Part shown: in pieces, positions 35,801 through 44,481 of the stretch | Numbering within the stretch: the stretch's first letter is position 1 | How the letters are laid out: each line of letters begins with the position of its first letter | Source of the DNA: JACQAP01 sp035275265 | Lineage (GTDB): Bacteria > Pseudomonadota > Gammaproteobacteria > Burkholderiales > JACQAP01 | Assembly (NCBI GenBank): GCA_035275265.1 | Contig: DATENC010000004.1 | Span: forward strand, 124,001-188,000 | Direction: 5' to 3' | Length of the DNA: 64,000 bases | The notes under the pieces: model-generated | Told to the model about the DNA's origin: nothing | Seen by the model: the letters and a program-made list of their open reading frames with translations, nothing else | Databases searched by the model: none | Made by a program: the position numbers and the translations under genes

Positions 35801-35975
35801 TGGTCTCCGGACTGGCGCCGGGCAGCGCTGCGGTCACCGCGATGGTGGGATAGTCGACGTTCGGCAGGTCGGCTACCGGCAACAGGCGATAGCTGAAAAT
35901 ACCGAAAATCAGGATACCGATCATGATCAGGCCGGTCATGACCGGGCGGCGCACGAATACTTCGGCGACGCTCAT
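32865..35975 (-). CDS. RND efflux pump, HAE-1 type (MdtB/MdtC-like)
   Basis: A 1036-residue inner-membrane pump of standard RND length. It begins MSVAEVFVRRPVMTGLIMIGILIFG and has porter domains and two sets of six helices. The proton-relay helix reads LMALTLCVGFVVDDAIVMLENINRHLE. Further segments include GFVGLIMLIGIVKKNAIMMIDFAIEA and PVTILSGLPTAGFGALLTLLLFK. It pairs with the adaptor encoded just upstream (ATGA overlap) and with TolC at the head of the operon. The MdtB/C-like pattern suggests export of amphiphilic drugs, bile-salt-like compounds or metabolites; the exact substrate is unknown. Confidence 0.95.
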   Translation of the reverse strand: MSVAEVFVRRPVMTGLIMIGILIFGIFSYRLLPVADLPNVDYPTIAVTAALPGASPETMASSVATPLEKQFSTIAGLDSMDSLSAQGNSRITLQFALDRDIDAAAQDVQAAISRALNQLPTEMSAPPSFRKVNPADSPIFYLALTSSTLPLSTVDEYAQTLLAQRISTTTGVAQVQVVGSQKYAVRVQLDPKALASRGIGIDEVAASIGHQNSNLPTGTLFGQHRAYTVETNGQLANAASFRPIVVAYRNGAPVRLGELGRVVDGVENDKLAAWYNDQRSILLSIQRQPGTNTIEVVDAIKKLLPTFRAQVPPGITIEVLYDRSESIRESVHDVQFTLLLALALVVLVIFLFLRNLSATLIPSLSLPMSIVGTFSVMYLMGFSLDNLSLMALTLCVGFVVDDAIVMLENINRHLEMGKSPMQATLDGAREVGFTIVSMTLSLAAVFIPVLFMGGVLGRLLHEFAVTIMAAVLVSGFVSLSLTPMLCSRWLRPAKKETHGRMYRWSERAFDAMRDFYEVTLRWAMARHGLVMVIFVAVFAVTAYLFVTIPKGFLPSADTGQLLAFTEGAQDISFESMAEKHRQAANIMRADPNVDAVMAFMGPSSSGSSQTLNLGRVFVRLKPYDERLPADEIIQELRPKLTAIPGMKVYLQNLPLIRIGGRLTKSEFQYTLQDVDTAELYHWAPVLEDKLRSMPDFQDVNSDLQVTNPTVKVEIDRDKASTLGVTAEQIEDALYSAYGSRQVSTIFTPSNDYWVILELAPQYQASPEALSLLYVRSSSGALVPLDAVAKIVGGVSPLTISHQGQLPAVTISFNLKPGVSLSQAIAQVNAVVTELRIPPTVVGSFQGAAQAFQSSLTGMGLLLLMSVFVIYLILGILYESYVHPVTILSGLPTAGFGALLTLLLFKMDLDMYGFVGLIMLIGIVKKNAIMMIDFAIEAQRSEGKPPAQAIFDACLIRFRPIMMTTMAALMGTLPIALAIGAGAEARQPLGLAVVGGLMVSQILTLYITPVVYLYLENARVWNANRRMRRLDTAHRGA

Positions 35976-37126
35976 GACGTTTTTTCCGCGCTCTTGACGC
36001 TGACCCTGGAGCCGGGCAACAAACGCGAGGCGCCGTCGGTCACCACGGTCTCGCCGGCCTTGAGCCCGGATTCGATCACCGCTTCTTCGCCATCGGTGCG
36101 CCTGACCGCGATGGTGCGCATCTCCGTGGTGGAGTCTTCCTTGACCACGTAGGCGTACTGGCCATTGGGGCCGTTCAGCACTGCCTGGGCCGGCACCACC
36201 AGCGCATTATCCTCGTCGCGCAGTGTGATCCAGGTGTCAACATACTGGCCGGGCCAGAGCTGCTTGTCGTTGTTGACGAACAGCCCGCGTAACCGGATAG
36301 TGCCCGTGGTCGCGTCCACGGTGTTGTCGGCGAAGGCGAGTTTGCCGGGGACCATCTTTCCCTTTTCGATTTCCGCCTCAATGCGCATCGGCGCATTGGC
36401 CCTGTTGGCGCGAATATCGGCGAGATGCTGCTCGGGCACAGCGAAGCTGACGTATATCGGGGAGATCTGGTTGATGACCACCAGCGCATTGGTATCGTTG
36501 CCCTTGACCAGGTTGCCCTCACTGAGCAGTACCTTGCCGGCGCGTCCGCCGATCGGCGCGCGGATAGTGGTGTAAGCGAGGTTTACACGCGCGGACTCGA
36601 CCGCTGCCGCAGTGGCATTGACGCTGGCCTCGGCAGAATGGAAATTCGATGCCACCTGCGCATAGCCTTCGCGTGAGACGAAGTTCTGCGCGAGCAGTTC
36701 CTGGTAGCGCTTCTCCTGTCCGCGCAGGTATTCGAACTGCGCCTGGCTTTGCGCGAGGTTGGCCTGCGCCTGCGCAAGCTGCGATTGGTAGGGTTTGGGA
36801 TCGATCTGGAACAGCAGGTCACCCTTGCCTACGTCCTGGCCGTCGCGCACGTAGGCCCTGAAAATCTGGCCGTCCACGCGTGCCTTCACGGCCACCGAGG
36901 CGACGGTTTCGACATTGCCGATGGCGTGCAGCCGCAGCGGCATCGGCTTCTCGACCGCCTGCGCGACCAGTACCGGGATCGCGGGCGGAGTCTTCTTCGC
37001 CTCGGCCTGCGCGTTGTTCTTGTCGGAGCAGCCGGCGAGTGCGCAGACGGCGAGTAGCGCCGGCAGTGCGTACCACAATGCGTGTCCTGACAAAGTATCG
37101 AGTTTCAAAGCCGGGCGAGTGATCAT
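35972..37126 (-). CDS. RND periplasmic adaptor (MdtA-like), lipoprotein
   Basis: A 384-residue membrane fusion protein. The ATG at 37126 gives a signal with lipobox LAGC, so the protein is lipid-anchored. Domains: barrel-sandwich (VETVASVAVKARVDGQIFRAYVRDGQDVGKGDLLFQID), coiled-coil hairpin (LAQAQANLAQSQAQFEYLRGQEKRYQEL), the second half of the barrel (TTIRAPIGGRAGKVLLSEGNLV) and membrane-proximal strands (VKSAEKTS tail). An ATG at 37237 within the preceding gene is an alternative start. Four-base overlap with the RND gene shows coupling. Confidence 0.93.
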   Translation of the reverse strand: MITRPALKLDTLSGHALWYALPALLAVCALAGCSDKNNAQAEAKKTPPAIPVLVAQAVEKPMPLRLHAIGNVETVASVAVKARVDGQIFRAYVRDGQDVGKGDLLFQIDPKPYQSQLAQAQANLAQSQAQFEYLRGQEKRYQELLAQNFVSREGYAQVASNFHSAEASVNATAAAVESARVNLAYTTIRAPIGGRAGKVLLSEGNLVKGNDTNALVVINQISPIYVSFAVPEQHLADIRANRANAPMRIEAEIEKGKMVPGKLAFADNTVDATTGTIRLRGLFVNNDKQLWPGQYVDTWITLRDEDNALVVPAQAVLNGPNGQYAYVVKEDSTTEMRTIAVRRTDGEEAVIESGLKAGETVVTDGASRLLPGSRVSVKSAEKTS

Positions 37127-37217
37127 GAGAAAAACATTCCGGATCGTGCAGAGCGCAGCACAACCCGGATCAGAGCGGACTGGACCGAGACTGCCGCGCA
37201 AAGGGGCTATTTTGCGC

Positions 37218-38438
37218 TTATTGGTAGCGTAGTGCATCGATGGGCTTCAAGTAGGCGGCCTTGCGCGCCGGGTACAGGCCGAAAAATACGCCGACCGCTG
37301 CAGCCACGGCGAAGGCGAGCACGATGGAACCGGACGTGATCGCCACCGTGGTCTGCGCCATGCGCTCGGCGAGAAAGGCGCCGCCAACCCCGAGCGCTAC
37401 GCCGACGCAGCAGCCGATCACCGAAATGATGATGGCCTCCAGCAGGAATTGCATCAAGATGTCGCGGCGGCGCGCGCCGATCGCCATCCGGATGCCGATC
37501 TCGCGGGTACGCTCCGTCACCGACACGAGCATGATGTTCATGATGCCGATGCCCCCGACCAGCAGCGACACCGAAGCGATGGCTCCAAGCATTAGCGACA
37601 TTACCTTGGTAGTGGCGGCCGCGGCGTTCGCCACCGTAGTGAGGTTGCGTACCGTGAAGTCGTTCTCGGCATCGACGTTGAGACGATGGCGCGCTCGCAG
37701 AAGTTCCGTGATGTCGCGCTCGACCCGGTCCATGACGTCACCCGAACTCGCTTGCACCATCATGAACCGTACCGTACCCACGAACTGGGAGCCGAACAGC
37801 TTGCGCTGCGCCGTCGTGACTGGCACCAAAATGGTGTCGTCCTGGTCGCGCCCGTCGAGGCTCTGACCTTTGCGTGCAAGCACGCCGATCACCAGATAAG
37901 GACTGTTCCTGATGCGGATGGTCTTTCCCACGGGATCGTCGTCGCCGAACAGGTAATTCGACACCGTGCCGCCAAGCAATGCCACACGGCTGGCCGAGCG
38001 CATGTCGTAGTCGGTGAAGGGCTCGCCCGATGCGAGCGGCCATTCGCGCACATCCAGATAACTCGGCGAGGTGCCGTATACCTGCGTGGTCCAGGTGGTT
38101 GCGCCGTAGATGACCTCGGAATTGCCGGGTTGCACCGGCGCCACCGCGGCGACTCCGGGCAGTTCGCCGATTGCATCCGCGTCCAGCAGCGTCAAAGTCG
38201 GCACGCTGCCGGAGCCCATCCGCAATCCGCCGCTGGCGGAACCGCCGGAGAGTACGATAAACAAATTGCTGCCCATGGACGCGATGGTCTGGTTCACCAT
38301 CGTCTGCGCACCCTGGCCGACCGCGAGCATGGCCACCACCGCCGCTACGCCGATCACCATTCCGAGCATGGTGAGGAAAGTCCGTAGCCGGTTTGCGCCC
38401 ATCGCCGACCAGGCTTCGGCGAGCATCGACAGCATCAT
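37218..38438 (-). CDS. macB: MacB-type ABC transporter permease
   Basis: A 406-residue protein of the MacB/LolE FtsX-like class. The first helix is at 18-40 (RLRTFLTMLGMVIGVAAVVAMLAVGQGA). A large periplasmic MacB_PCD domain (about 45-245) follows, then three C-terminal helices in the FtsX domain (LMLGAIASVSLLVGGIGIMNIMLVSVTERTREIGIRMAIGARRRDI, YPARKAAYLKPIDALRYQ). ATPase and permease are separate genes here, unlike E. coli MacB, where they are fused. Its ATG overlaps the ATPase stop (ATGA). Confidence 0.93.
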   Translation of the reverse strand: MMLSMLAEAWSAMGANRLRTFLTMLGMVIGVAAVVAMLAVGQGAQTMVNQTIASMGSNLFIVLSGGSASGGLRMGSGSVPTLTLLDADAIGELPGVAAVAPVQPGNSEVIYGATTWTTQVYGTSPSYLDVREWPLASGEPFTDYDMRSASRVALLGGTVSNYLFGDDDPVGKTIRIRNSPYLVIGVLARKGQSLDGRDQDDTILVPVTTAQRKLFGSQFVGTVRFMMVQASSGDVMDRVERDITELLRARHRLNVDAENDFTVRNLTTVANAAAATTKVMSLMLGAIASVSLLVGGIGIMNIMLVSVTERTREIGIRMAIGARRRDILMQFLLEAIIISVIGCCVGVALGVGGAFLAERMAQTTVAITSGSIVLAFAVAAAVGVFFGLYPARKAAYLKPIDALRYQ

Positions 38439-39151
38439 GCGTGGGCCTCTGTACGTTCGGCGACGACCGGGCCGTCATGCTCCACGATGCCGTCGCGGAA
38501 GCGCACCAGGCGGCGCGCATAGGCGGCGATTTCCTGATCGTGCGTGACCAGCACCACGGTAATACCTTCGTCGCGGTTCAACTGCGTGAAGAGATCCATG
38601 ATCTCGGCGCCGGTGTGCGTATCGAGATTGCCGGTCGGTTCATCGGCTAGAAGCAGCCGCGGGCGGGTTGCGAGCGCGCGGGCGATCGCAACCCGTTGCT
38701 GCTGTCCCCCGGAAATCTGGTTTGGAAATGACTGAACATGGCCTGCCAGGCCGATGCGCTCGAGTAGCGCAACCGCGCGCGCGCTGCGCTCGCTGCGCGC
38801 AACGCCCGCATACACCAACGGCAGCGCAACGTTTTCCGTGAGCCGCGCGCGCGGCAGCAGGTTGAATCCCTGAAACACGAAACCGATGGTGCGGTTGCGC
38901 AGCCCTGCGAGCTGGTCGCTGCTGAGCCGGCCGGTGTCGGCGCCGTCGAGAAAATACTTGCCGCTGGTCGGCTGGTCCAGGCAGCCGAGTATGTTCATGA
39001 ACGTGGACTTGCCCGATCCCGATGGACCCATGATCGCGACGAATTCGCCGGGCTCGATGACGAGGTTGACGTCGTGGAGCACCGGGAATTCCCCGGCCTC
39101 GGTCAGGTAGCTCTTCTGAAGGTGTTCGATACGCACCACCGTATTCGCCAT
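38435..39151 (-). CDS. macB: MacB-type ABC transporter ATPase
   Basis: A 238-residue ATPase of the LolD/MacB class: Walker A GPSGSGKST, Q-loop FVFQGFNLLPRARL, signature ISGGQQQRVAIARAL, Walker B RLLLADEPTGNLDT and H-loop VLVTHDQ. The ATG at 39151 shares a base with the stop of macA (TGATG). A much longer open frame continues to 40510 through macA but is a high-GC shadow. It energises export with the split permease encoded next and the adaptor encoded before. Confidence 0.95.
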   Translation of the reverse strand: MANTVVRIEHLQKSYLTEAGEFPVLHDVNLVIEPGEFVAIMGPSGSGKSTFMNILGCLDQPTSGKYFLDGADTGRLSSDQLAGLRNRTIGFVFQGFNLLPRARLTENVALPLVYAGVARSERSARAVALLERIGLAGHVQSFPNQISGGQQQRVAIARALATRPRLLLADEPTGNLDTHTGAEIMDLFTQLNRDEGITVVLVTHDQEIAAYARRLVRFRDGIVEHDGPVVAERTEAHA

Positions 39152-40341
39152 CAGAATAGCCTCGTGCGTGGTCCGCTGGGTGCGGTTTGCGGGCGTGGCG
39201 TCGCGGTCTGATCTTCGACGACCACCGCATCGCCTTCGCGTAGAGCGCCGCCGGTGATTTCGGTGGCGCGACCGTTGGTGACTCCGGTCTGCACCGCGAC
39301 GGACTCGATCTTGCCGCCGCGCAGTACGTGTACCTGCGATCCGGCGGCCGAGCGCTTGCGCGGGCCGGCTGCCATGGCGGAGGCTGTGCGCGAGGTTTCG
39401 GTCGCGGCGGCGGGTCGGAAGCGCAGCGCCGCATTGGGGACCATAAGCACGTCCGGTTTGGTCTGCGTAGTGATGGTGATGTAAGCAGTCATGCCCGGCA
39501 GCAGGATCTCGTCCGGGTTGTCCACCGATACCACCACGTTGTAGGTGACGACGTTGCTGGTGATGGTGGGATTGAGCCGGATCTGCTTGACCTTGCCCTT
39601 GAACTCGCGGTCGGAGAACGCATCCACGCGGAAATCTACGTCCTGGTCGATGCGTATCGCGCCGACGTCCGCTTCCGCGACCGAGGAGTTGATCTGCATC
39701 TGGGTGAGGTCCTGCGCGATTTTGAACAGGACCGGGGCCTGCAGGCTGGCTGCGACCGTCTGCCCGACATCGACCTGGCGATCCACAACCACGCCCGAAA
39801 CCGGCGAACGGATCACGGTGTAACGCAAGTTCGCCCGATCCCGGCTGTGCTGCGCCTCGTACACCTGCACTTGCGCCTGCGCCGCCTCGCGCGCTTGCAC
39901 CGCCTGGTCCATCTCCTGCCTGGAGATGTATTCCTGCGCGAACAGCTGCTGAAACCGTTCTTCGTTCGCGCGTGCCAGTCTGAGCGAGGCACGCGCGCTG
40001 GAAAGGTTGGCAAGCGTCTGCTGTTCGGTCGCAATGAGCAGTGCCGGATCGAGCTCGGCGAGGACCTGGCCTTCCTTTACGCGCTGGTTGAAGTCCGCAT
40101 AGAGCTTGGTCACGCGTGCGGAAATTTGCGAGCCGACGGTGACCAGCACCACCGGATTGAGCGTGCCGTTCGCGGAAACACTCTGCACCAGCGTGCCGCG
40201 TTCGACCGCCCGGGTACGGTAGCGCTGTTCGGCCGGCATTTCGGAATTGTTCTTCCACAGCCAGATCGCGGCGCCCGCGCCGCCGAGCAGAAGTAACGCA
40301 ACGAACAGCTTCACCCACAATGAAAGATTCGGTTTCTTCAT
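39151..40341 (-). CDS. macA: MacA-type periplasmic adaptor
   Basis: A 396-residue adaptor with one N-terminal membrane anchor (LWVKLFVALLLLGGAGAAIWLW). A barrel-sandwich half (LNPVVLVTVGSQISARVTKLYADFNQRVKEGQVLAELDP) precedes a long coiled coil (LSSARASLRLARANEERFQQLFAQEYISRQEMDQAVQARE). Barrel half two (LRYTVIRSPVSGVVVDRQVDVGQTV) and a C-terminal domain with a basic insert (MAAGPRKRSAAG) follow. Inner-membrane anchoring and the neighbouring MacB genes fix it as MacA rather than an RND adaptor. It overlaps the TolC gene stop by four bases. Confidence 0.94.
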   Translation of the reverse strand: MKKPNLSLWVKLFVALLLLGGAGAAIWLWKNNSEMPAEQRYRTRAVERGTLVQSVSANGTLNPVVLVTVGSQISARVTKLYADFNQRVKEGQVLAELDPALLIATEQQTLANLSSARASLRLARANEERFQQLFAQEYISRQEMDQAVQAREAAQAQVQVYEAQHSRDRANLRYTVIRSPVSGVVVDRQVDVGQTVAASLQAPVLFKIAQDLTQMQINSSVAEADVGAIRIDQDVDFRVDAFSDREFKGKVKQIRLNPTITSNVVTYNVVVSVDNPDEILLPGMTAYITITTQTKPDVLMVPNAALRFRPAAATETSRTASAMAAGPRKRSAAGSQVHVLRGGKIESVAVQTGVTNGRATEITGGALREGDAVVVEDQTATPRPQTAPSGPRTRLF

Positions 40342-41786
40342 TTTCGTATCGAGGAACGCGAAGTGTCGATCGACACGGTATCCGCATTGCCAGGCAGCGC
40401 CGCCAGGTCCAGCGTGCCGAGCGCGCTGGCGAGCGCGGCCTTGGCAAGGTGCCAGTTGTAGCGTGCCTGAATCGACTGGAAGCGGGCACTGGCGGCGGCC
40501 GACTGCGCATTGAGCAGGTCGATCAGCGTGCCGGCGCCGGCCTTGTAGCGCCCGCGGGCAACGTTCTCGGATTCCAGCGCGCTTTGCAGAAGATCCTCGG
40601 CATTTACCAGCGCCGTGCGCTCGGTTGCGAGTGCCTGGTATGCGCGCCAGACGTCCAGGGAAACCTGGTTGCGCACCTGATCGCGGTCGGCTTCGCTTGC
40701 TTCCACCTGGATCTCGGCGAATCGGATGTCGTAAGTGTTGCGGTAGCCGGTGAACAACGGAATGCTCACGCTGATTCCGACCGTGCCGCTGCTGGCGAGG
40801 CTGGCCGCGTTCGAGTCAGTTAATCCGGCGGTACCGGTGAGGAATATGGTCGGCTTGCCAGCCGCCTGCGCGGCGCGCACCTGCGCGCGCGCGGCCTGGA
40901 CCTTGGCCTCGGCTGCGGCCAGGTCGGGGCGCAGCCTGCGCGCGTAGTCGACCAGTTCACGGACTCGCGCATCGGTGGTCGGGTCCGGCGCCTGCAGACG
41001 CGGCGGCGCGAGTTCGACTTCGGCGTCGGCATCGAGCCCGATAGCGTTGGCGAGCACACCGGCGGCGGTACGACGCTCGCCTTCGGCACGGGTGCGGATG
41101 AGTAGGGCTTGCGAGTACGCGGTCTTTGCTTGGAGCCGGTCGGCCGGGGTGCCGGTACCGACTCGATAGCGGGTCTCCGCCGCCTTCAGGCTTTCCTCGC
41201 TGGCTTTCTCGGCTTCCAGCGCGGCCTGGACATTCGCGCCGGCGGCGAACAATTGATAGTAGGACTGGATGGCGAAAAGGAACACCGATTGCAGCGCCGA
41301 GTTGTGCGACCAGTTGGCAGCCTCGAGCAATTGGCGGGCGCTGTCGAGATTGGCATCGCGCGCGCCGAAGTCGAACAACAAGTAGCTTACCGTCGCCGCA
41401 GCCGAGACATTGTCATGGCTGAAGGCGCCTCCATCCGCGGGCCAGGTTCGGCCGGCGCCGGCGCGCCCTTCGATCGAGGCCTCGGGCAAGAATGCGGCGC
41501 GGCTGCGGCCGACCTGTGCCGCCTGGGCGCGTGCGGCCATCCACGACTGGCGCGTCGACGGGTTATTGCAAAGCGCGCGTTCGATGACACCGGCAAGCGT
41601 CAGCGGTCCGGTCGTCGCAGCCAGGCGCGCGCAGGCGTCAGCGCCGCCGAGCCAGGGCATGCTCTGGTTGGGAGGCACGAGCTTTTCGGTGCCGAAGGGA
41701 TCGGCGGCGGAGGCGGGACCGGCCGCGGCGGCGAGCAGCGCAGCCACGCACAGGCCGGCAAACCGCCGGGATCGGATGTTGTTCAT
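40338..41786 (-). CDS. tolC: TolC-family outer-membrane efflux protein
   Basis: A 482-residue protein with a signal peptide (MNNIRSRRFAGLCVAALLAAAAGPASA) and the two-fold OEP repeat. Repeat 1 has LAGVIERALCNNPSTRQSWMAARAQAAQVGRSRAAFLPEASIEG and repeat 2 has YARRLRPDLAAAEAKVQAARAQVRAAQAAGKPTIFLTG. It heads the operon and could serve both the MacAB and the RND pump encoded behind it. The start at 41786 is chosen for the signal peptide; a longer frame from 41834 exists. The 142-bp gap to the divergent response regulator gene should contain both promoters. Confidence 0.94.
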   Translation of the reverse strand: MNNIRSRRFAGLCVAALLAAAAGPASAADPFGTEKLVPPNQSMPWLGGADACARLAATTGPLTLAGVIERALCNNPSTRQSWMAARAQAAQVGRSRAAFLPEASIEGRAGAGRTWPADGGAFSHDNVSAAATVSYLLFDFGARDANLDSARQLLEAANWSHNSALQSVFLFAIQSYYQLFAAGANVQAALEAEKASEESLKAAETRYRVGTGTPADRLQAKTAYSQALLIRTRAEGERRTAAGVLANAIGLDADAEVELAPPRLQAPDPTTDARVRELVDYARRLRPDLAAAEAKVQAARAQVRAAQAAGKPTIFLTGTAGLTDSNAASLASSGTVGISVSIPLFTGYRNTYDIRFAEIQVEASEADRDQVRNQVSLDVWRAYQALATERTALVNAEDLLQSALESENVARGRYKAGAGTLIDLLNAQSAAASARFQSIQARYNWHLAKAALASALGTLDLAALPGNADTVSIDTSRSSIRK

Positions 41787-41928
41787 TCCTGAATAGAAGT
41801 AAGGGACTACCGGGAATCTAAGCGAGACAGCCACAGGCCATGTAACGAAGTGTAGGCACCGGATTCGCTGTTACGTTATCTGACAAAACTCCTGCAAAAT
41901 CGTTGCGACAGGAGTTATAAGAGCGTCC

Positions 41929-42645
41929 ATGCGCGATCGCATACTGATAGTTGACGACGACGAAGATATCCGCAAGCTCCTGGAGGCCTACCTGCGCAAG
42001 AACGGTTTCGATGCGCAGGCGGTGGCGGACGGCCCAGGCATGCGCGAGGCCATGGCGGCCAGACCCGCTAGCCTTGTAGTGCTGGACCTGATGCTGCCGG
42101 GCGAGGACGGCCTGTCTCTGTGCCGGCAGTTGCGCGCGCGCTCGCAAGTGCCGGTGCTGATGCTCACGGCCAAGGGCGATCCGGTGGATCGCATCATCGG
42201 ATTGGAGATGGGTGCCGACGATTATCTGGCCAAACCTTTCGATCCGCGCGAACTGCTGGCACGCATCCGCAGCATCCTGCGCCGCGCCAGGGCGCTGCCG
42301 GCCGACACCGAAATAAACGTTCCCGAATCGTTCGATTTCTCCGGCTGGCGGCTGGATACGCGGGGACGCGACCTTCGGGCGCCTGACGGCGTGCTCGTGC
42401 CCTTGTCGGGTGCCGAGTACCGGCTGCTGTTGATCTTCCTGCAGAACCCTAACGCGGTCCTGTCACGCGACCAGCTTTCCAATTTCACGTTCGGGCACGA
42501 TGCCGACCCGCTCGACCGCACCATCGACATGCAAGTGAGCCGGCTGCGCGAACGCCTGCGTGACGAGGCACGCGAGCCGGCAATCATCAAGACCGTGCGT
42601 GGAAAGGGCTACGTGCTGGCCGTGCGCGTGGAGAGCCAAACTTGA
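41929..42645 (+). CDS. OmpR-family response regulator
   Basis: A 238-residue two-domain regulator. The receiver has acidic pocket D9/D10, phospho-acceptor D53 and K102 (LAKPFDPREL). The winged-helix DNA-binding domain (about 130-236) ends KTVRGKGYVLAVRV. It is coupled to the sensor kinase (TTGA overlap). It diverges from the tolC-macAB-RND operon, so it probably controls that operon; this is inference from position. It resembles OmpR of the EnvZ pair more than PhoB. Confidence 0.94.
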   Translation: MRDRILIVDDDEDIRKLLEAYLRKNGFDAQAVADGPGMREAMAARPASLVVLDLMLPGEDGLSLCRQLRARSQVPVLMLTAKGDPVDRIIGLEMGADDYLAKPFDPRELLARIRSILRRARALPADTEINVPESFDFSGWRLDTRGRDLRAPDGVLVPLSGAEYRLLLIFLQNPNAVLSRDQLSNFTFGHDADPLDRTIDMQVSRLRERLRDEAREPAIIKTVRGKGYVLAVRVESQT

Positions 42646-44009
42646 AGCTGCTGCCGCGTTCGCTGTTCGGCCGCATCGCGCTGATCCTGGTGGGCGGCTT
42701 GATCGGCGTACAGCTATTCACCACGGCAATTCACATCTCCGAACGCGACGATCTGGTTTTCCGCAACGGTGCCTCGCGTGCGGCCGCCAGGATCGGCGAC
42801 GTGGTGCGCGTGCTCGATGCCGTGACCCCGGCGCAGCGGCCACGGATCATGCACGCAATTGCCGACGCAACGCTGACACTGACTGACGGCAAGCCGGCGC
42901 GCGCCGACTCTGCCGCCGCCGTGGAAGAAAACGAACTCTTCGGCGCGGCGCGCGAAGCATTGGCACTAGTGCTCGATCCCGGCACGGAATTCGAGGTACT
43001 CGACGTGCGGCCGGTCAATCTGAACCCGGAATCGTGGTACGCACGCGAATTCCTGGAGCGTGCAGGGATGCGCATCCACGCCGCCGTGTTGCTTCGCGAC
43101 GGAAACTGGATCATCGCGGAGAGCACCAGCCCACCGCGCGCGACGACCTGGTTCACCCGGCTCGTGCGCAATCTTGCGATCGTGGACGGCGTCATGCTGG
43201 TGCTGCTCTTTTTTGCGGTGCGCCTGGTTACCAGACCGATGTCGGTGCTGGCACGGGCGGCGGAGGACCTCGGGCGCAACATCGAACGGCCGCCGCTTCC
43301 GGAAACAGGAACAGTCGAACTTGCGCGCGCGTCGCGAGCACTCAACACCATGCAGGACCGCCTCAAGCGCTACGTCGAAACGCGGCTCGAAGCGCTGGGC
43401 GCCATGTCGCACGACCTCAAGACGCCGATTACGCGCATGCGGCTGCGTGCCGAAATGCTGGAAGACGCCGAGCTAAAGGCACGGTTTACCCGCGATCTGG
43501 ACGCGATGCAGTCGATGGTAGGCTCCACGCTGGACCACATGCGCGGCCTGAGCGACGGCGGCGAAGAGTCGTGTCCGATCGACCTGAACGCCTTGATCTC
43601 GAGCCTGAAGCAGGATGCGGAGGAGGCCGGACATGCCGTCACCGTTGCTGGCGAAACGCCGGGCCCGGTGATGGGACGCGCGCAGGCGCTCAAGCGCTGC
43701 CTGCAGAACCTGCTCGACAATGCGTTGGCGTACGGCCAGCGCGCCGACATTACGGTCCGCGAAGTGGGCCGGACGGTGAATGTTGCCATCGCCGACGGCG
43801 GTCCGGGAATACCGGAAAGCGACATCGAGCGCGTGTTCGAACCGTTCTATCGCGTCGAGGGCTCGCGCAACCGCAACAGCGGCGGCAGCGGGCTGGGATT
43901 GTCGATAGCGCGCAACATCGCGCAGGCGCACGGCGGCGCAGTCCGGCTGCGTAACCTGCCGCAAGGTGGACTGGAGGCTACGCTGGTGCTGCCGCGAGGC
44001 ACCTCATAG
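42642..44009 (+). CDS. EnvZ-like sensor histidine kinase
   Basis: A 455-residue kinase. TM1 lies at residues 11-30, a periplasmic domain of about 145 residues follows, TM2 lies at 178-196, then HAMP, HisKA with H257 (LGAMSHDLKTPITRMRLRAEML), an N box NLLDNALAYG and a G box DGGPGIPESDIERVFEPFYR. The TTG start overlaps the regulator stop (TTGA). The periplasmic domain (LVLDPGTEFEVLDVRPVNLNPESWY) should sense an envelope signal or an efflux substrate. Autokinase and phosphatase residues are intact. Confidence 0.94.
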   Translation: MKLLPRSLFGRIALILVGGLIGVQLFTTAIHISERDDLVFRNGASRAAARIGDVVRVLDAVTPAQRPRIMHAIADATLTLTDGKPARADSAAAVEENELFGAAREALALVLDPGTEFEVLDVRPVNLNPESWYAREFLERAGMRIHAAVLLRDGNWIIAESTSPPRATTWFTRLVRNLAIVDGVMLVLLFFAVRLVTRPMSVLARAAEDLGRNIERPPLPETGTVELARASRALNTMQDRLKRYVETRLEALGAMSHDLKTPITRMRLRAEMLEDAELKARFTRDLDAMQSMVGSTLDHMRGLSDGGEESCPIDLNALISSLKQDAEEAGHAVTVAGETPGPVMGRAQALKRCLQNLLDNALAYGQRADITVREVGRTVNVAIADGGPGIPESDIERVFEPFYRVEGSRNRNSGGSGLGLSIARNIAQAHGGAVRLRNLPQGGLEATLVLPRGTS

Positions 44010-44031
44010 CAAACCGGACTGCAAATCCGCG

Positions 44032-44328
44032 CTAACGTGCCGCGGTTCCTTCGACCACAATGATGTTCGCGGTGGCGGTCTTCTGCCGGATTTCCATTGC
44101 AGGGCGGTATTCCTCCGATTCGTGCCACTGGCGTGCGCGTTCGATGCTTTCGAACTCGCAGATCACCACGCGCCGGGGCGACCAGTTGCCCTCGAGCACG
44201 TCGATCCTACCCCCGCGGGCAATGAATCGGCCGCCGTACTTGGCAAGCGATGGCGGGACGAGCTTGCGATACTCCTCGTAGCCAGCGGGGTCGTGGATCT
44301 CGATCTGGGAAATCAGGTAGGCAGGCAT
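44032..44328 (-). CDS. DUF1330 family protein
   Basis: A 98-residue dimeric ferredoxin-like fold protein: MPAYLISQIEIHDPAGYEEYRKLVPPSLAKYGGRFIARGG, then VVICEFESIERARQWHESEEYRPAMEIRQKTA, the DUF1330 signature. Function is unknown; the family belongs to the dimeric alpha/beta-barrel clan with many monooxygenase-like members. The start at 44328 follows CGGAGG. It is convergent with the sensor kinase, 22 bp apart, with no obvious terminator. Confidence 0.9.
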   Translation of the reverse strand: MPAYLISQIEIHDPAGYEEYRKLVPPSLAKYGGRFIARGGRIDVLEGNWSPRRVVICEFESIERARQWHESEEYRPAMEIRQKTATANIIVVEGTAAR

Positions 44329-44481
44329 GACCAGTCCTCCGAAGTTCGGGGCGCGCAAGCCGCTAGGCAAGCTCCGCCGTTTTCAATATCATGCCCATGA
44401 CAATACAATTAACGGCCAAAGAAGGAAACGTGGGCGCATAAAGGTCATCGCAGTCCAACTCGGGAAAAGGGGAGGATCATC

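Noticed and set aside
39152..40510. Upstream extension of the MacB ATPase frame to 691 residues
   Set aside because: The extra part is the macA region in another frame, rich in Arg/Ala/Gly and without domain sequence. The ATPase starts at 39151, where it overlaps the macA stop.
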